A DNA stretch of 64,000 bases from an uncultured Oscillospiraceae bacterium (lineage in GTDB: Bacteria > Bacillota > Clostridia > Oscillospirales > Oscillospiraceae). The notes below the pieces were generated by a model, which searched no databases, was not told the DNA's origin, and saw only the letters and a list, made by a program, of their open reading frames with translations. Shown piece after piece: positions 55,981 through 63,286 of the stretch. The translations under genes were made by a program, and so were the position numbers. The stretch covers positions 1-64,000 of the forward strand of contig CAJUPS010000008.1 in assembly GCA_910588045.1 (NCBI GenBank), given 5' to 3'. Every line of letters starts with the position of its first letter. Position 1 is the first letter of the stretch.

Positions 55981-56697
55981 CTATAGGGGCAATAAAATCT
56001 CCGTGGCGAACACCCCCGGCTCATTCTGCCGGTTGACGTAGCCGCCGTACTTCTCCACCACCCGGTCGATGCGCTTGAGGCCGTGGCCGTGGTTCCCCCG
56101 CTTGGAGGAGATGTAGGCCGTGTCGATCTTCCGCACGGTTTCGGCCGTGGCGTTGGAAATGGAGACGTAGAGCTGCTGCCTGAGCACGCCGATGTAGAGC
56201 CTGAGGAACCGCTGCCCCTCCTCCACCTTCTCGCAGGACTCCATCGCGTTATCGATGAGGTTTCCCAGGATGACGCACAGGTCGATGTCGGAGACGGTGA
56301 GGCTCTTGGGCGCCACGGCCCTGAAGTTGAGGTCGATGCCCTGCTTGAGCACCAGGGAGAGCTTGGCGTTGAGGATGGCGTCCACGCTGACATTTCCGGT
56401 CTCCGCCAGGGCGTGGATGCCGTCCAGATCCTTCTCCAGGCGGTCCAGGTACTCCCTGGCCCCCTCGCTCTGCCCCATGTCCAGGCGGGCCTTGAGCGTT
56501 TGCAGGTGGTTGTGGTAGTCGTGCCGCCAGCCCCGCATGGTCAGATACAGATTCTCCACCTCGGCGATCTGCCGGGCCAGGAGCTTATTCTGATAGGCGG
56601 CGATCCGCCGGTCGCCGCGCCTGTGCAGCAGCCAGACCGCCAGGACCGCGCCGAGCGCAGAGCACACGGGGACCAGCAGAAGAACAACCCAGCCCAT
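55981..56697 (-). CDS. GHKL-type sensor histidine kinase (AgrC-like core)
   Basis: A 238-residue kinase with one N-terminal membrane helix (about 3-24). The phosphoacceptor histidine lies in RGWRHDYHNHL, and the ATPase domain has NLIDNAMESC and GHGLKRI. It lacks the multi-helix sensor of true AgrC, so it cannot bind a peptide in the usual way. It starts 3 bases after the LytTR regulator gene, so the two are coupled. Confidence 0.88.
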   Translation of the reverse strand: MGWVVLLLVPVCSALGAVLAVWLLHRRGDRRIAAYQNKLLARQIAEVENLYLTMRGWRHDYHNHLQTLKARLDMGQSEGAREYLDRLEKDLDGIHALAETGNVSVDAILNAKLSLVLKQGIDLNFRAVAPKSLTVSDIDLCVILGNLIDNAMESCEKVEEGQRFLRLYIGVLRQQLYVSISNATAETVRKIDTAYISSKRGNHGHGLKRIDRVVEKYGGYVNRQNEPGVFATEILLPL

Positions 56698-56700
56698 GCC

Positions 56701-57411
56701 CTAACCCTCCCGATAGTAGTTGATAAACGCCCGGTTCAGCTTCTCCCAGGCCCCCCGGCTGACGGGGACGACGCGCTCCCCCTCCAGAGAGCACTCATTC
56801 CGCCCCACCCGCTCCACATAGCGCAGATTCACCAAAAAGCTCCGGTGTGTGGGAACAAAGTCCTCCCCCAGCCGGGAGGCCAGGGCAGAAAGGGCGGCTT
56901 TCACCGTGATCGGCCCCGCCGCCGTCTCCACCAGCACCGTATGGCCCCGGGCCTCCAGGTAGATAATGCTGTCCTCCTCCACCCGCCGCCGCTCCCCGTC
57001 CACCTCCAGCACCACGTAGCGGCTCGTCCGGGTGATGTGCTCCAGGGCGAGATCCAGCAGGGGGAAGAGATTTTCCTCCGTCATCGGCTTCATGAGATAG
57101 CGCAGCGCGGCCACCTCGTACCCATCAAAGACGCAGCCCGAATCGTTGGTGAGAAACGCCAGCGCCACCCGGGCGTCCGTCCTGCGGATCTTCCGGGCCA
57201 CCTCCAGGCCGCTGAGGTTCCCGCCCCCTAAGTCGATGTCCAGTAGGATCAGGTCGACGGGATAGCTGCCCGCCATCTCAAAGAGGAGCTCCTCCCCGCT
57301 GGCGAAGGCGCGGATATGGCAGGGGGTCCCCCGCGCCGCGCCCCAGCGTCCGGCGAGGGCGTCCAGCCGCACCGCCTGGGTCTCCTCGTCATCACAGATG
57401 GCTATGTGCAT
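56701..57411 (-). CDS. LytTR-family response regulator (AgrA/LytR type)
   Basis: A 236-residue regulator. The receiver has CDDEE near the start and the phosphoacceptor in LILLDIDLGG. The C-terminal LytTR domain (YLEARGHTVLVET, FVPTHRSFLVNLRYVERV) binds direct repeats in promoters. It is first in the two-component pair and its probable targets include the exporter genes downstream. That is inferred from position only. Confidence 0.9.
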   Translation of the reverse strand: MHIAICDDEETQAVRLDALAGRWGAARGTPCHIRAFASGEELLFEMAGSYPVDLILLDIDLGGGNLSGLEVARKIRRTDARVALAFLTNDSGCVFDGYEVAALRYLMKPMTEENLFPLLDLALEHITRTSRYVVLEVDGERRRVEEDSIIYLEARGHTVLVETAAGPITVKAALSALASRLGEDFVPTHRSFLVNLRYVERVGRNECSLEGERVVPVSRGAWEKLNRAFINYYREG

Positions 57412-57470
57412 CGCAGCGCCTCCTCTTCCTGAAGATCTGCATCAAGGGAACCTTTCTCAAGGGGAATCGG

Positions 57471-58151
57471 TCAGGAGATCACCTGATAGCGCAGCCTGAG
57501 ATAGGAGTCCTCCAGAACCGCACACTCCAGCAGCTTCAACACGCCTAATTGGGACAATTCGTCTTCAAATTGCAGCGATTTCCCATCAATCAAGGTGGAT
57601 GTGTCCTTGCCGCCAATCAAAACAGGGGCAACCACAATGTCAATATAATCAAACAGCTTTTCCCGCAGGAACAGCCCGTTCAAGGTTCCCCCGCTCTGTA
57701 TGGTGATCCTCTGGCAGTCATAGTCGGACTTGAGTTTTTCCAGGGCCTCCGTTAAGGACAATTCCTGCTGATAGATGATATGCAGGTTATCCTCCTTCAC
57801 CTGAAACGCCGGATGGTCCGCATTGGACGTGATAAGCACAAAGTCCTTTGATAAGGCGCAAAAATAGCGAATACCATGCTCCGTCAAATGATGGTTGTCG
57901 ATGAGGACAAAGGAAACGGGCAGCTTACTCGGCATCTCCTTCGTGTTGACGCCCATTTTTTCCTGTACTCTGCCGGAATTGAGCGACCACAAATCGGTGC
58001 TCTGTTCGATCTCATAATACTGGTACAGCCCCTCCTGGACGCCCATAATTTGGGGGAAATCCTTGTCCACATCAAACGCATCGGTCGCCCCCGTGCTGAT
58101 TTTCCCGTCAACAGACATCAGCATAAATAGTGTTGTAATCGGTCTTTTCAT
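57471..58151 (-). CDS. RibD C-terminal/dihydrofolate-reductase-like protein
   Basis: A 226-residue protein of the RibD-C/DHFR-like reductase family. TTLFMLMSVDGKIS is the cofactor-binding start, ITIQSGGTLNGLFLREKLFDYIDIVVAPVLIGG is the family core. NADPH-dependent reduction of a pyrimidine or similar ring is likely; the substrate is unknown. It starts 1 base after the DUF2087 gene stop. Confidence 0.87.
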   Translation of the reverse strand: MKRPITTLFMLMSVDGKISTGATDAFDVDKDFPQIMGVQEGLYQYYEIEQSTDLWSLNSGRVQEKMGVNTKEMPSKLPVSFVLIDNHHLTEHGIRYFCALSKDFVLITSNADHPAFQVKEDNLHIIYQQELSLTEALEKLKSDYDCQRITIQSGGTLNGLFLREKLFDYIDIVVAPVLIGGKDTSTLIDGKSLQFEDELSQLGVLKLLECAVLEDSYLRLRYQVIS

Positions 58152-58152
58152 C

Positions 58153-58473
58153 CTACTGCACCTCAATATAGTCGCTGTATGTTTCTCTCCACTTCTCCCC
58201 GGCCCAATACGCCGAGCCGTCCCGGCAGCGGTCGAGAAATTTGTACTCGAACAACTCCCGGCGGACCATCTCTACATCGCTGAAGGCAATGGCGCTCTTG
58301 ATCACCTCGTTTACCTCCCTCTCGGTGTACTGCCGCCCCTCCTCGAACCGCCCGGCGATGCGCGCCAGCGCCAGGATGCGCATGGGCCTCTTCTGGGGGT
58401 ACTGCACCAGCTTGTCCCCCTCCGTATAGTATCGCCGCAGCTTATCGCAATACCGCTGTACTTCTTGTTCCAT
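58153..58473 (-). CDS. DUF2087 domain protein
   Basis: A 106-residue protein that is almost entirely a DUF2087 domain (ILALARIAGRFEEGRQYTEREVNEVI, DVEMVRRELFEYKFLDRCRDGSAYW). The domain is often attached to MarR- or GNAT-type regulators and is probably a winged-helix relative. Here it stands alone, between a GNAT gene and a RibD-like gene in the same direction. Confidence 0.88.
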   Translation of the reverse strand: MEQEVQRYCDKLRRYYTEGDKLVQYPQKRPMRILALARIAGRFEEGRQYTEREVNEVIKSAIAFSDVEMVRRELFEYKFLDRCRDGSAYWAGEKWRETYSDYIEVQ

Positions 58474-58489
58474 TTTGCTGTCCTCCTCT

Positions 58490-58954
58490 CTACAGGTCCC
58501 TCGCCACCAGGACGTATGCCTCCGTGCGCCTCACCTCTCGGAATCCATGGCGCAGAAACAGTCCCACGGAGGGGTTGTCCAAGGCGATGTCGTCATAAAG
58601 TCTCTCTACGCCGTTCTCCCCGGCCGCCTGGCACAGCAGCTCCAGCCCCTGTCCGCCGTAGCCCCTGCCCCGGTGGGAGGCGTGGACAATCACATCACAG
58701 AGAAACCCGCCCAGCTCCCCGTCGAAGTGGTACGCCGCCTCCCCCACGAAGCCCTCCGCGCTGCGGAGATAGCGGTAGAATCTCCCCTCCGGGTCCTCCA
58801 CCCAGCGGCGATGCCAGTCCGCCCAGCGTTCCGGCGGGAAGTCGATGGTCCCTCCATAGGCGTGGTTGTACGCCATGGTGTCCGGGTCGCTCAGAAGCGC
58901 CCGCCGGAAGGAGAGCTCCTCCAGGGCCGGGCTATACAAGGTTATCTGGGACAT
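58490..58954 (-). CDS. GNAT acetyltransferase
   Basis: A 154-residue GNAT protein with the acetyl-CoA loop HASHRGRGYGGQGLELL and the C-terminal strand GLFLRHGFREV. The acceptor is unknown. It lies 16 bases before the DUF2087 gene, so three genes may share a transcript. Confidence 0.9.
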   Translation of the reverse strand: MSQITLYSPALEELSFRRALLSDPDTMAYNHAYGGTIDFPPERWADWHRRWVEDPEGRFYRYLRSAEGFVGEAAYHFDGELGGFLCDVIVHASHRGRGYGGQGLELLCQAAGENGVERLYDDIALDNPSVGLFLRHGFREVRRTEAYVLVARDL

Positions 58955-59021
58955 CGTATGACCTCCTTGTCAGTAGACGTCCCTTATGATACCCCATTCC
59001 CGCCCCACTGTCAACAAAAAC

Positions 59022-59047
59022 GGACCGGAGGCATCCGCCTCCGGTCC
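59022..59047 (-). terminator. Terminator of the spoVM-SPOCS operon
   Basis: GGACCGGAGGC (59022-59032) / GCCTCCGGTCC (59037-59047), then GTTTTTG on the minus strand. Confidence 0.92.
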
Positions 59048-59051
59048 TCGC

Positions 59052-60572
59052 TCATGCTCTCGCCCTGGGAATCAGCAGCAGCCGGTCCGGGGTGATCTGG
59101 CTCTCGTCCGCCAGCTCGTTCACGGACAGGATCCCCTCCCGGGTCGCCCGGTACTGCTTTGCCACGGCCCACAGGGTCTCCCCTGTCCCCATCTTCCGAA
59201 GGATCAGGGACGGCGCCTGCCCCTGGTCCTGGGGCTCCTCCTCCGTCTCTCCGCCGCTGACGCACAGATACCGCCGACGGTGGACCCCCGTGATCTCGCA
59301 CTCCACCGGGAAGCGCAGCTCCACGCCCTCCGGCGTGATGTTGGCAATCACGTCCCCGCGGCAGAACGCCTCCGCCTGGCAGTCCCCGCCGTCCTCCTCG
59401 TCCGGAATGGAGACGGTGAACTCCCGCCGGACGCTGCCCAGCTGGCCGCTCTCGTCCATATACAGGCACCGGGCCCAGACGGGCACCTTCCACTCGCCGC
59501 CCTCCAGCCGGGCCCCGCCGCAGCTAATGGCCGTATCCACCACCGAGCGCACCGCCGTACCCGTCTCCAGCAGCTCCCGGACGTTCTGCCGCCGGACGTT
59601 CTGCTGGCTGTCCTCGCCGATCTCCAGCTCCGTCATCTGGCAGGCCACCGGCGCGGCGGTGCTGTAGAGGTCCGCGATGAACCCAATCTCCAGCCGCTTC
59701 CACACCGTCACCCGGGTGCACAGGGACACCGTCAGCGTCAGCGTGCAGGTGTCGTCCGGGGCGCTCTCGCTGCCCGCGCGGCAGTCCAGGCTCAAAAGCC
59801 GGTAGGCCGCCTCGCTCTCACAGTCCTCGTCGAACCCGTTTCCCTCCAGGATCTGGGAGAAGGGCAGCTCCTGTTGGAGCAGACTCAGCCGCCCCCCCGC
59901 CTCCCGATAGAGCACCGTGGCCGACAGGAACCCCTTCACCACCAGCTTGCTCCCGATGAGCTTGCTGTCCGAGCCCCGGATGTCCACCCGGGTGGACAAA
60001 ATTTCCTCCGCACCGCCCCGGCCCGGCGACAGGGGCAGCTCCTCGGAGAAGGTGAACTCCTTCTCCCGCACCCCCGCCGCCACCCGGGTCTCCTTCTTCT
60101 CCCGGAGCAGCTGGATGTTTCCCTCTTCCCCCTCCACGCCCGTGCAGACGGAGAGAGACACGTGGCGGCAGAGGGCGGGGTACAGCATCAGGTTCGCCCT
60201 GGTCAGTACCTTCCGGGGGTTGAGTACCCGGGTGTCGATGCTCCTCAGCTCTCCCCGGATGTCCAGCTCCTCGCCGTCCCCCTGTCCCTCCCCGTAGCAC
60301 TGGAAGGGGATCTGGAAGTGCAGGGAGCGCAGCCCCTCCTCCTTCTCCGGTATGTACAGCACCGACACCTCCACGTTGCCGCTGGCGCAGAAGCGTCCGT
60401 CCCCGGTCAGCTCCCGGCCCGTGAGGCACACGCAGCCGGTGGTATCCACAACGCGTGCGATGTCCCCGCAGCTGTCGGGCACGATGTTTTCCCGCATGGT
60501 CTCACAGGGGAAGGGAGCGAAACGGAGTGTTTCGTAGTATTCATGATCGGCTTTTTGCAGTTTCAGTTCCAT
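59052..60572 (-). CDS. SPOCS (DUF3794) and LysM spore-associated protein
   Basis: A 506-residue protein with three SPOCS/DUF3794-type repeats (CVCLTGRELTGDG, KLVVKGFLSATVLY, CRGDVIANITPEGVELRFPVECEI) and a C-terminal LysM domain (MGTGETLWAVAKQYRATREGILSVNELADESQITPDRLLLIP). This domain pair is typical of Clostridial spore coat or SafA/SpoVID-like envelope proteins. No signal peptide is present, which suits mother-cell assembly. It is third in an operon with spoVM. Confidence 0.92.
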   Translation of the reverse strand: MELKLQKADHEYYETLRFAPFPCETMRENIVPDSCGDIARVVDTTGCVCLTGRELTGDGRFCASGNVEVSVLYIPEKEEGLRSLHFQIPFQCYGEGQGDGEELDIRGELRSIDTRVLNPRKVLTRANLMLYPALCRHVSLSVCTGVEGEEGNIQLLREKKETRVAAGVREKEFTFSEELPLSPGRGGAEEILSTRVDIRGSDSKLIGSKLVVKGFLSATVLYREAGGRLSLLQQELPFSQILEGNGFDEDCESEAAYRLLSLDCRAGSESAPDDTCTLTLTVSLCTRVTVWKRLEIGFIADLYSTAAPVACQMTELEIGEDSQQNVRRQNVRELLETGTAVRSVVDTAISCGGARLEGGEWKVPVWARCLYMDESGQLGSVRREFTVSIPDEEDGGDCQAEAFCRGDVIANITPEGVELRFPVECEITGVHRRRYLCVSGGETEEEPQDQGQAPSLILRKMGTGETLWAVAKQYRATREGILSVNELADESQITPDRLLLIPRARA

Positions 60573-60576
60573 ATCT

Positions 60577-60633
60577 GGCGTCCTCCTTTGGCGTATGACA
60601 GACCTGCTTGCCTCATTGTATGAGGAGGACGCC
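60577..60633 (-). promoter_or_regulatory. 11-bp inverted repeat sequestering the SPOCS gene ribosome binding site
   Basis: GGCGTCCTCCT (60577-60587 on the plus strand) and AGGAGGACGCC (60623-60633). In the minus-strand RNA the downstream arm contains the AGGAGG of the SPOCS gene, and the upstream arm begins just after the spoVM stop. A perfect 11-bp stem would hide the site. Confidence 0.7.
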
Positions 60634-60638
60634 TTCGG

Positions 60639-60713
60639 TTATTCCTTCATCTTGAAAATCCGCTTGAGAATCCCGTTGAGAAACTTCGGGGATTTGACAA
60701 CGACGATCTTCAT
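60639..60713 (-). CDS. spoVM: SpoVM-like sporulation peptide
   Basis: A 24-residue amphipathic peptide: KIVVVKSPKFLNGILKRIF, then KMKE. It aligns with Bacillus SpoVM (the PKFLxGI core and Pro9 are conserved), a peptide that binds the curved forespore membrane and anchors SpoIVA. AAGGAGG lies 5 bases before the ATG. It is between a small membrane protein gene and the SPOCS/LysM gene, so the operon is a sporulation unit; spoIVA is 9 kb away. The gene is too short for common gene callers and is easily missed. Confidence 0.85.
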   Translation of the reverse strand: MKIVVVKSPKFLNGILKRIFKMKE

Positions 60714-60728
60714 AGCCGCCTCCTTCCT

Positions 60729-60872
60729 TCACCTGCGCATACAGCCGCAGCCGCAGGCAATCAACAGAAATGCCACAAGAAACAGAAGGAAGCCGGTCGG
60801 GAAGATCACCGCAATCAGAATGCCCAGGCCCAGCGCCGTGGCGCAGGCTCCCAGCCAACGGCAGTTTCTCAT
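60729..60872 (-). CDS. 47-residue hydrophobic peptide before spoVM
   Basis: A small protein with a charged start (MRNCRWLG), two hydrophobic stretches (about 8-24 and 26-38) and a Cys/Gly-rich end (ACGCGCMRR). GAGAGGAA lies before the ATG. I do not recognise it. Its place ahead of spoVM suggests a spore envelope role. Confidence 0.7.
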   Translation of the reverse strand: MRNCRWLGACATALGLGILIAVIFPTGFLLFLVAFLLIACGCGCMRR

Positions 60873-60904
60873 TTCCTCTCCCCCCTGTCTCCTGGTCTGT
60901 TACC

Positions 60905-60934
60905 ATTATATACAGCCCGGCGGCGGAGGTGCAA
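60905..60934 (-). promoter_or_regulatory. Promoter of the spoVM operon
   Basis: On the minus strand, TTGCAC (60934-60929), 18 bases, TATAAT (60910-60905). It looks like a sigma-A promoter; I see no clear sigma-E -35 box. Confidence 0.65.
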
Positions 60935-60939
60935 AAGGA

Positions 60940-60971
60940 GGCCCCGGAGGGCGCGCGCGTCCTCCGGGGCC
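60940..60971 (-). terminator. Terminator of the surface protein gene
   Basis: GGCCCCGGAGG (60940-60950) / CCTCCGGGGCC (60961-60971), then TCCTTTTG on the minus strand. Confidence 0.88.
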
Positions 60972-61005
60972 TTGGGGTTGCCTTTTCTCGGGTTTTCTGA
61001 ATAGG

Positions 61006-62739
61006 TTATGCCTTGGCCGCAAGGGCGGCTTCCAGTTCGCCGTAGAAGACGGTCAGACGCTCGCCAAGGTCCATAACGATCATGTCGTCCTCGCCTTCGA
61101 CGGTGACAACAAAATCAGTCAGGCCCTTGTACTCCACAAAGCTCTCCAGAACCTCGCGGAGAATCGCTACGGTCACAAGCTCGTCGGGGTCAAGGGGTTC
61201 GTCTTCGGTGTCGATGACCAGCGCCTCGTCAAGAGCCCAGTAGATCGCCTGTGCGTAGTCGTGGTCTGCCCACTGGAAGTCCTCGGGGAGCTCCACATCC
61301 TCGACGCCCTCGTACTGGCGCAGAGCCTCCAGCAGCTCGGCCGTGGAGATCAGGCCAGCCAGAGGGATTTCCTCGTCTTCGATGGTGGTAGCGTCGGCAG
61401 AAGCAGCAGCAAAGCCATCCACCATGGGAATGTCTTCATTCCCGGGAATAACAGGATCGTCTGGCTGCTCATTGTCCGTGGAAGGAACATAGAGAGAAAG
61501 CACCCTGTCAAAGTCCAGAGATGTTGTTCCCTCCGGCAGTTTTCCCGCGTGGATGGGATCTCCATTGTGGTCGTAAACGACATCCAAGTGGTTCCCCTCC
61601 GCGTCCGTAATGGTGACGTTGCCCTCCTCGTCCACGGAGATGGTATAGCCGTTGCTGGTGTAACTGCCCATGCGTACCGCCATGACCGTGCCGGACTGTG
61701 CCTCATTTTCGGAGATCTCACCGCCGGACATCTGGAAGTTGCCGCCTTTGTTCTTGTCTTGATCTACCCCTATACCGCCTCCGCTGACGGACGATGTATT
61801 CTGGGTAATCTTGCCGCCAGTCATGTTGACTGTACCGTCAACCCGCACATATACACCGCCGCCACAGCTGTCCACATCTACCAGCTGGCCGCCGGACGGG
61901 CGTTTCCCCACGGCTTTGTTGCCGCTGATCTCACCGTCACTCAAATTGAGGGTTCCATCTGATACAAAGACACCGCCGCCGTACTTGCCAGCCCGGTTGT
62001 CCGTGATCTCACCACCGGTCATGTTAAAGGTAGCGCCTGTTGTCACACTTACACCGCCACCTACTGAACCACTCCAGTTATGTGTGATCTCTCCACCGGA
62101 CATGTTGAAGGTCCCTCCGTAGTACACTCCAACACCGCCGCCTGTAGCGTTCTGCTGGTTGTCGCAGATGATCCCACCGGTCATATTGAAGGTAGCATTG
62201 TCCACATTTACACCCCTACCGACGTTTTGGGTGACCTTACCGCCGTTCAATGTGAACTCGCCGCCATTGTTTACAGCGATACCACCCGCGTTGGAACCGG
62301 TAATGATGCCCGTCTCTTCGCCGCGGGACTCAGCGCCTTCTTCCATTACTTTATCCATTATGGTCAAAGAGGTATCTTCACCGGTTACCTTAATAACAGG
62401 CCCGCTTTTTCCTCCTCGCCAGAAGATATAGCTGTCGTACCCTTCGTCGTAATTATCTTTAGTGGTCACCTTTTCGTTGAGTTGCAGCTTGTGGCCATTC
62501 AGGTCGATGTTGGCGTCTATGCCATCGCTGATAACGAGGGTCTTATCCAGGGTGAAGTCGCCGCTCAGGTAGTAGTCATACGCTTTGCTCTCGCTGCCCT
62601 CTACATCATATCCGAGCAGTGCGCCAGTGTCGGTGTCGATGTAGTCCGTCGTAAGCTCCACCGCTGCAAACGCGGTGGTAGACAGCAGCGACAGCGCCAT
62701 GATGAGGGCCAGGACCCGAGAAAAAATGTGCTTCTTCAT
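61006..62739 (-). CDS. Secreted repeat-rich surface protein under c-di-GMP and inversion control
   Basis: A 577-residue secreted protein. A signal peptide (MKKHIFSRVLALIMALSLL, cleaved after AFA) leads to a region with five or six repeats of the form TFNMTGGEIT-N-GGGVxV (about residues 130-320), the pattern of a right-handed beta-helix adhesin. The C-terminal part (about 440-577) is acidic and contains a diverged SLH-like segment (DHDYAQAIYWALDEALV, DELVTVAILREVLESFV) that may hold it in the wall. I see no LPXTG motif. I chose the ATG at 62739 with AAAGGA upstream. The open frame continues to 63057 through the two riboswitches and is not translated, in my view. It lies downstream of an invertible promoter. 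Confidence 0.88.
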   Translation of the reverse strand: MKKHIFSRVLALIMALSLLSTTAFAAVELTTDYIDTDTGALLGYDVEGSESKAYDYYLSGDFTLDKTLVISDGIDANIDLNGHKLQLNEKVTTKDNYDEGYDSYIFWRGGKSGPVIKVTGEDTSLTIMDKVMEEGAESRGEETGIITGSNAGGIAVNNGGEFTLNGGKVTQNVGRGVNVDNATFNMTGGIICDNQQNATGGGVGVYYGGTFNMSGGEITHNWSGSVGGGVSVTTGATFNMTGGEITDNRAGKYGGGVFVSDGTLNLSDGEISGNKAVGKRPSGGQLVDVDSCGGGVYVRVDGTVNMTGGKITQNTSSVSGGGIGVDQDKNKGGNFQMSGGEISENEAQSGTVMAVRMGSYTSNGYTISVDEEGNVTITDAEGNHLDVVYDHNGDPIHAGKLPEGTTSLDFDRVLSLYVPSTDNEQPDDPVIPGNEDIPMVDGFAAASADATTIEDEEIPLAGLISTAELLEALRQYEGVEDVELPEDFQWADHDYAQAIYWALDEALVIDTEDEPLDPDELVTVAILREVLESFVEYKGLTDFVVTVEGEDDMIVMDLGERLTVFYGELEAALAAKA

Positions 62740-62766
62740 AGTTTCGTTTCCTTTCTTTGCATTATT

Positions 62767-62785
62767 CGGACGCAAAGGGAGTCCG
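62767..62785 (-). promoter_or_regulatory. Expression platform candidate of the riboswitch leader
   Basis: On the minus strand, CTTTGCGTCC (62777-62768) is a perfect complement of the aptamer 1 core GGACGCAAAG (62913-62904), and eight of its bases match aptamer 2. Its CTTTGC could instead pair with GCAAAG (62760-62755) beside the ribosome binding site. A CGGAC/GTCCG hairpin covers the same place. Switching between these pairings is inference. Confidence 0.5.
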
Positions 62786-62860
62786 GTAACCGAACGAGCA
62801 TAGAGCCCGAGGGGCCCCACAGCCTCTGGTTTTGCGTCTTGCGGTTTCCCGCAATTTGCC
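62782..62860 (-). ncRNA. c-di-GMP-I riboswitch aptamer 2 (GEMM-I)
   Basis: On the minus strand, GGCAAA leads to the hairpin TTGCGG-GAAA-CCGCAA (62854-62839), the core GACGCAAAACC, a second hairpin region and GGTTACCG at the 3' end. These are the hallmarks of the c-di-GMP-I class: a GNRA-capped P1b hairpin, the GACGCAAA core and a GGTTACC closing strand. It abuts aptamer 1 directly. Confidence 0.88.
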
Positions 62861-62940
62861 GTGCAACCGGTCGAGCGTGGGGCGTTTGCCCCGACGCACC
62901 TGGCTTTGCGTCCCACTGTTTCCAATGGTTTGCCGATGGG
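62861..62940 (-). ncRNA. c-di-GMP-I riboswitch aptamer 1 (GEMM-I)
   Basis: On the minus strand, CATCGGCAAA leads to the hairpin CCATTG-GAAA-CAGTGG (62928-62913), the core GACGCAAAGCC, a GGGGC-AAAC-GCCCC hairpin with outer GCGT/ACGC pairing, then CCGGTTGCAC. This follows the GEMM-I consensus closely. It is the first of two tandem aptamers upstream of the surface protein gene. Confidence 0.92.
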
Positions 62941-63062
62941 ATTTGCGTAGGTAATTGATTTTGGGATGCATCCTCCTTCCATCAATTTATAGTCGAACTC
63001 CGTTTGGACATATACACCACCTGACCCGCCCCGAGGGTATGGCGGAAACAGGAGCATACACT
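62941..63062. other. Leader between invertible segment and riboswitches
   Basis: About 120 bases without a convincing gene. On the minus strand an ATG with GGAAGGAGG nearby is seen, but the frame only merges into the riboswitch region. No clear promoter is visible; a weak TATAAA-type -10 lacks a -35. Confidence 0.5.
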
Positions 63063-63086
63063 TGTTGACAAAATTTTTATTTTGTC
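63063..63086. repeat. Left inverted repeat of invertible segment
   Basis: A 24-base sequence, TGTTGACAAAATTTTTATTT then TGTC, exactly complementary to the copy at 63287-63310. Its inner 20 bases are themselves palindromic (8-base arms GACAAAAT/ATTTTGTC, 4-base centre), like a tyrosine recombinase core site. Confidence 0.9.
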
Positions 63087-63130
63087 CTTTGGTTGCACGC
63101 TTTTAGGCAACTAAGCCCCAAAGAAAAGCA

Positions 63131-63201
63131 AAAAAGGGCATGAAAAGTAAGGACTGCGCAAAATGCTTTTTCACAGTCCTTGGATTTTCATGTCCTTTTT
63201 T
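63131..63201. terminator. Bidirectional terminator inside the invertible segment
   Basis: Imperfect stem of about 25 bp between 63131-63156 and 63174-63200, with AAAAA at its left foot and TTTTTT at its right, so both strands end in U-runs. In either orientation it insulates the promoter from outside transcription on one side. Confidence 0.85.
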
Positions 63202-63250
63202 CGTTAAACCGCTGATTTTGGGAAAACCGTCTTTCTTTTTTGGAAATCTA

Positions 63251-63259
63251 TGCTATAAT
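63251..63259 (+). promoter_or_regulatory. Promoter inside the invertible segment
   Basis: TGCTATAAT, an extended -10 promoter with a perfect TATAAT; the -35 region is T-rich and poor. Reading right, its transcript would leave the segment and run antisense to the recombinase gene. Confidence 0.75.
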
Positions 63260-63286
63260 GAGGGAAAGCTAACTATGTAGAAATGC

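Noticed and set aside
57412..57470. agrD-like peptide gene upstream of the LytTR regulator
   Set aside because: The gap is under 60 bases with no start codon followed by a cysteine/serine peptide core.
59011..59493. Alternative small gene at the end of the SPOCS gene
   Set aside because: Frame-shifted shadow of the SPOCS/LysM coding region, Gly/Arg-rich and with no start signal.
61006..62739. LPXTG sortase signal in the surface protein
   Set aside because: The C-terminus ends in acidic and alanine-rich sequence with no LPXTG, hydrophobic span or basic tail.
62740..63057. N-terminal extension of the surface protein
   Set aside because: It translates straight through both c-di-GMP aptamers and lies before a clear signal peptide with its own start.
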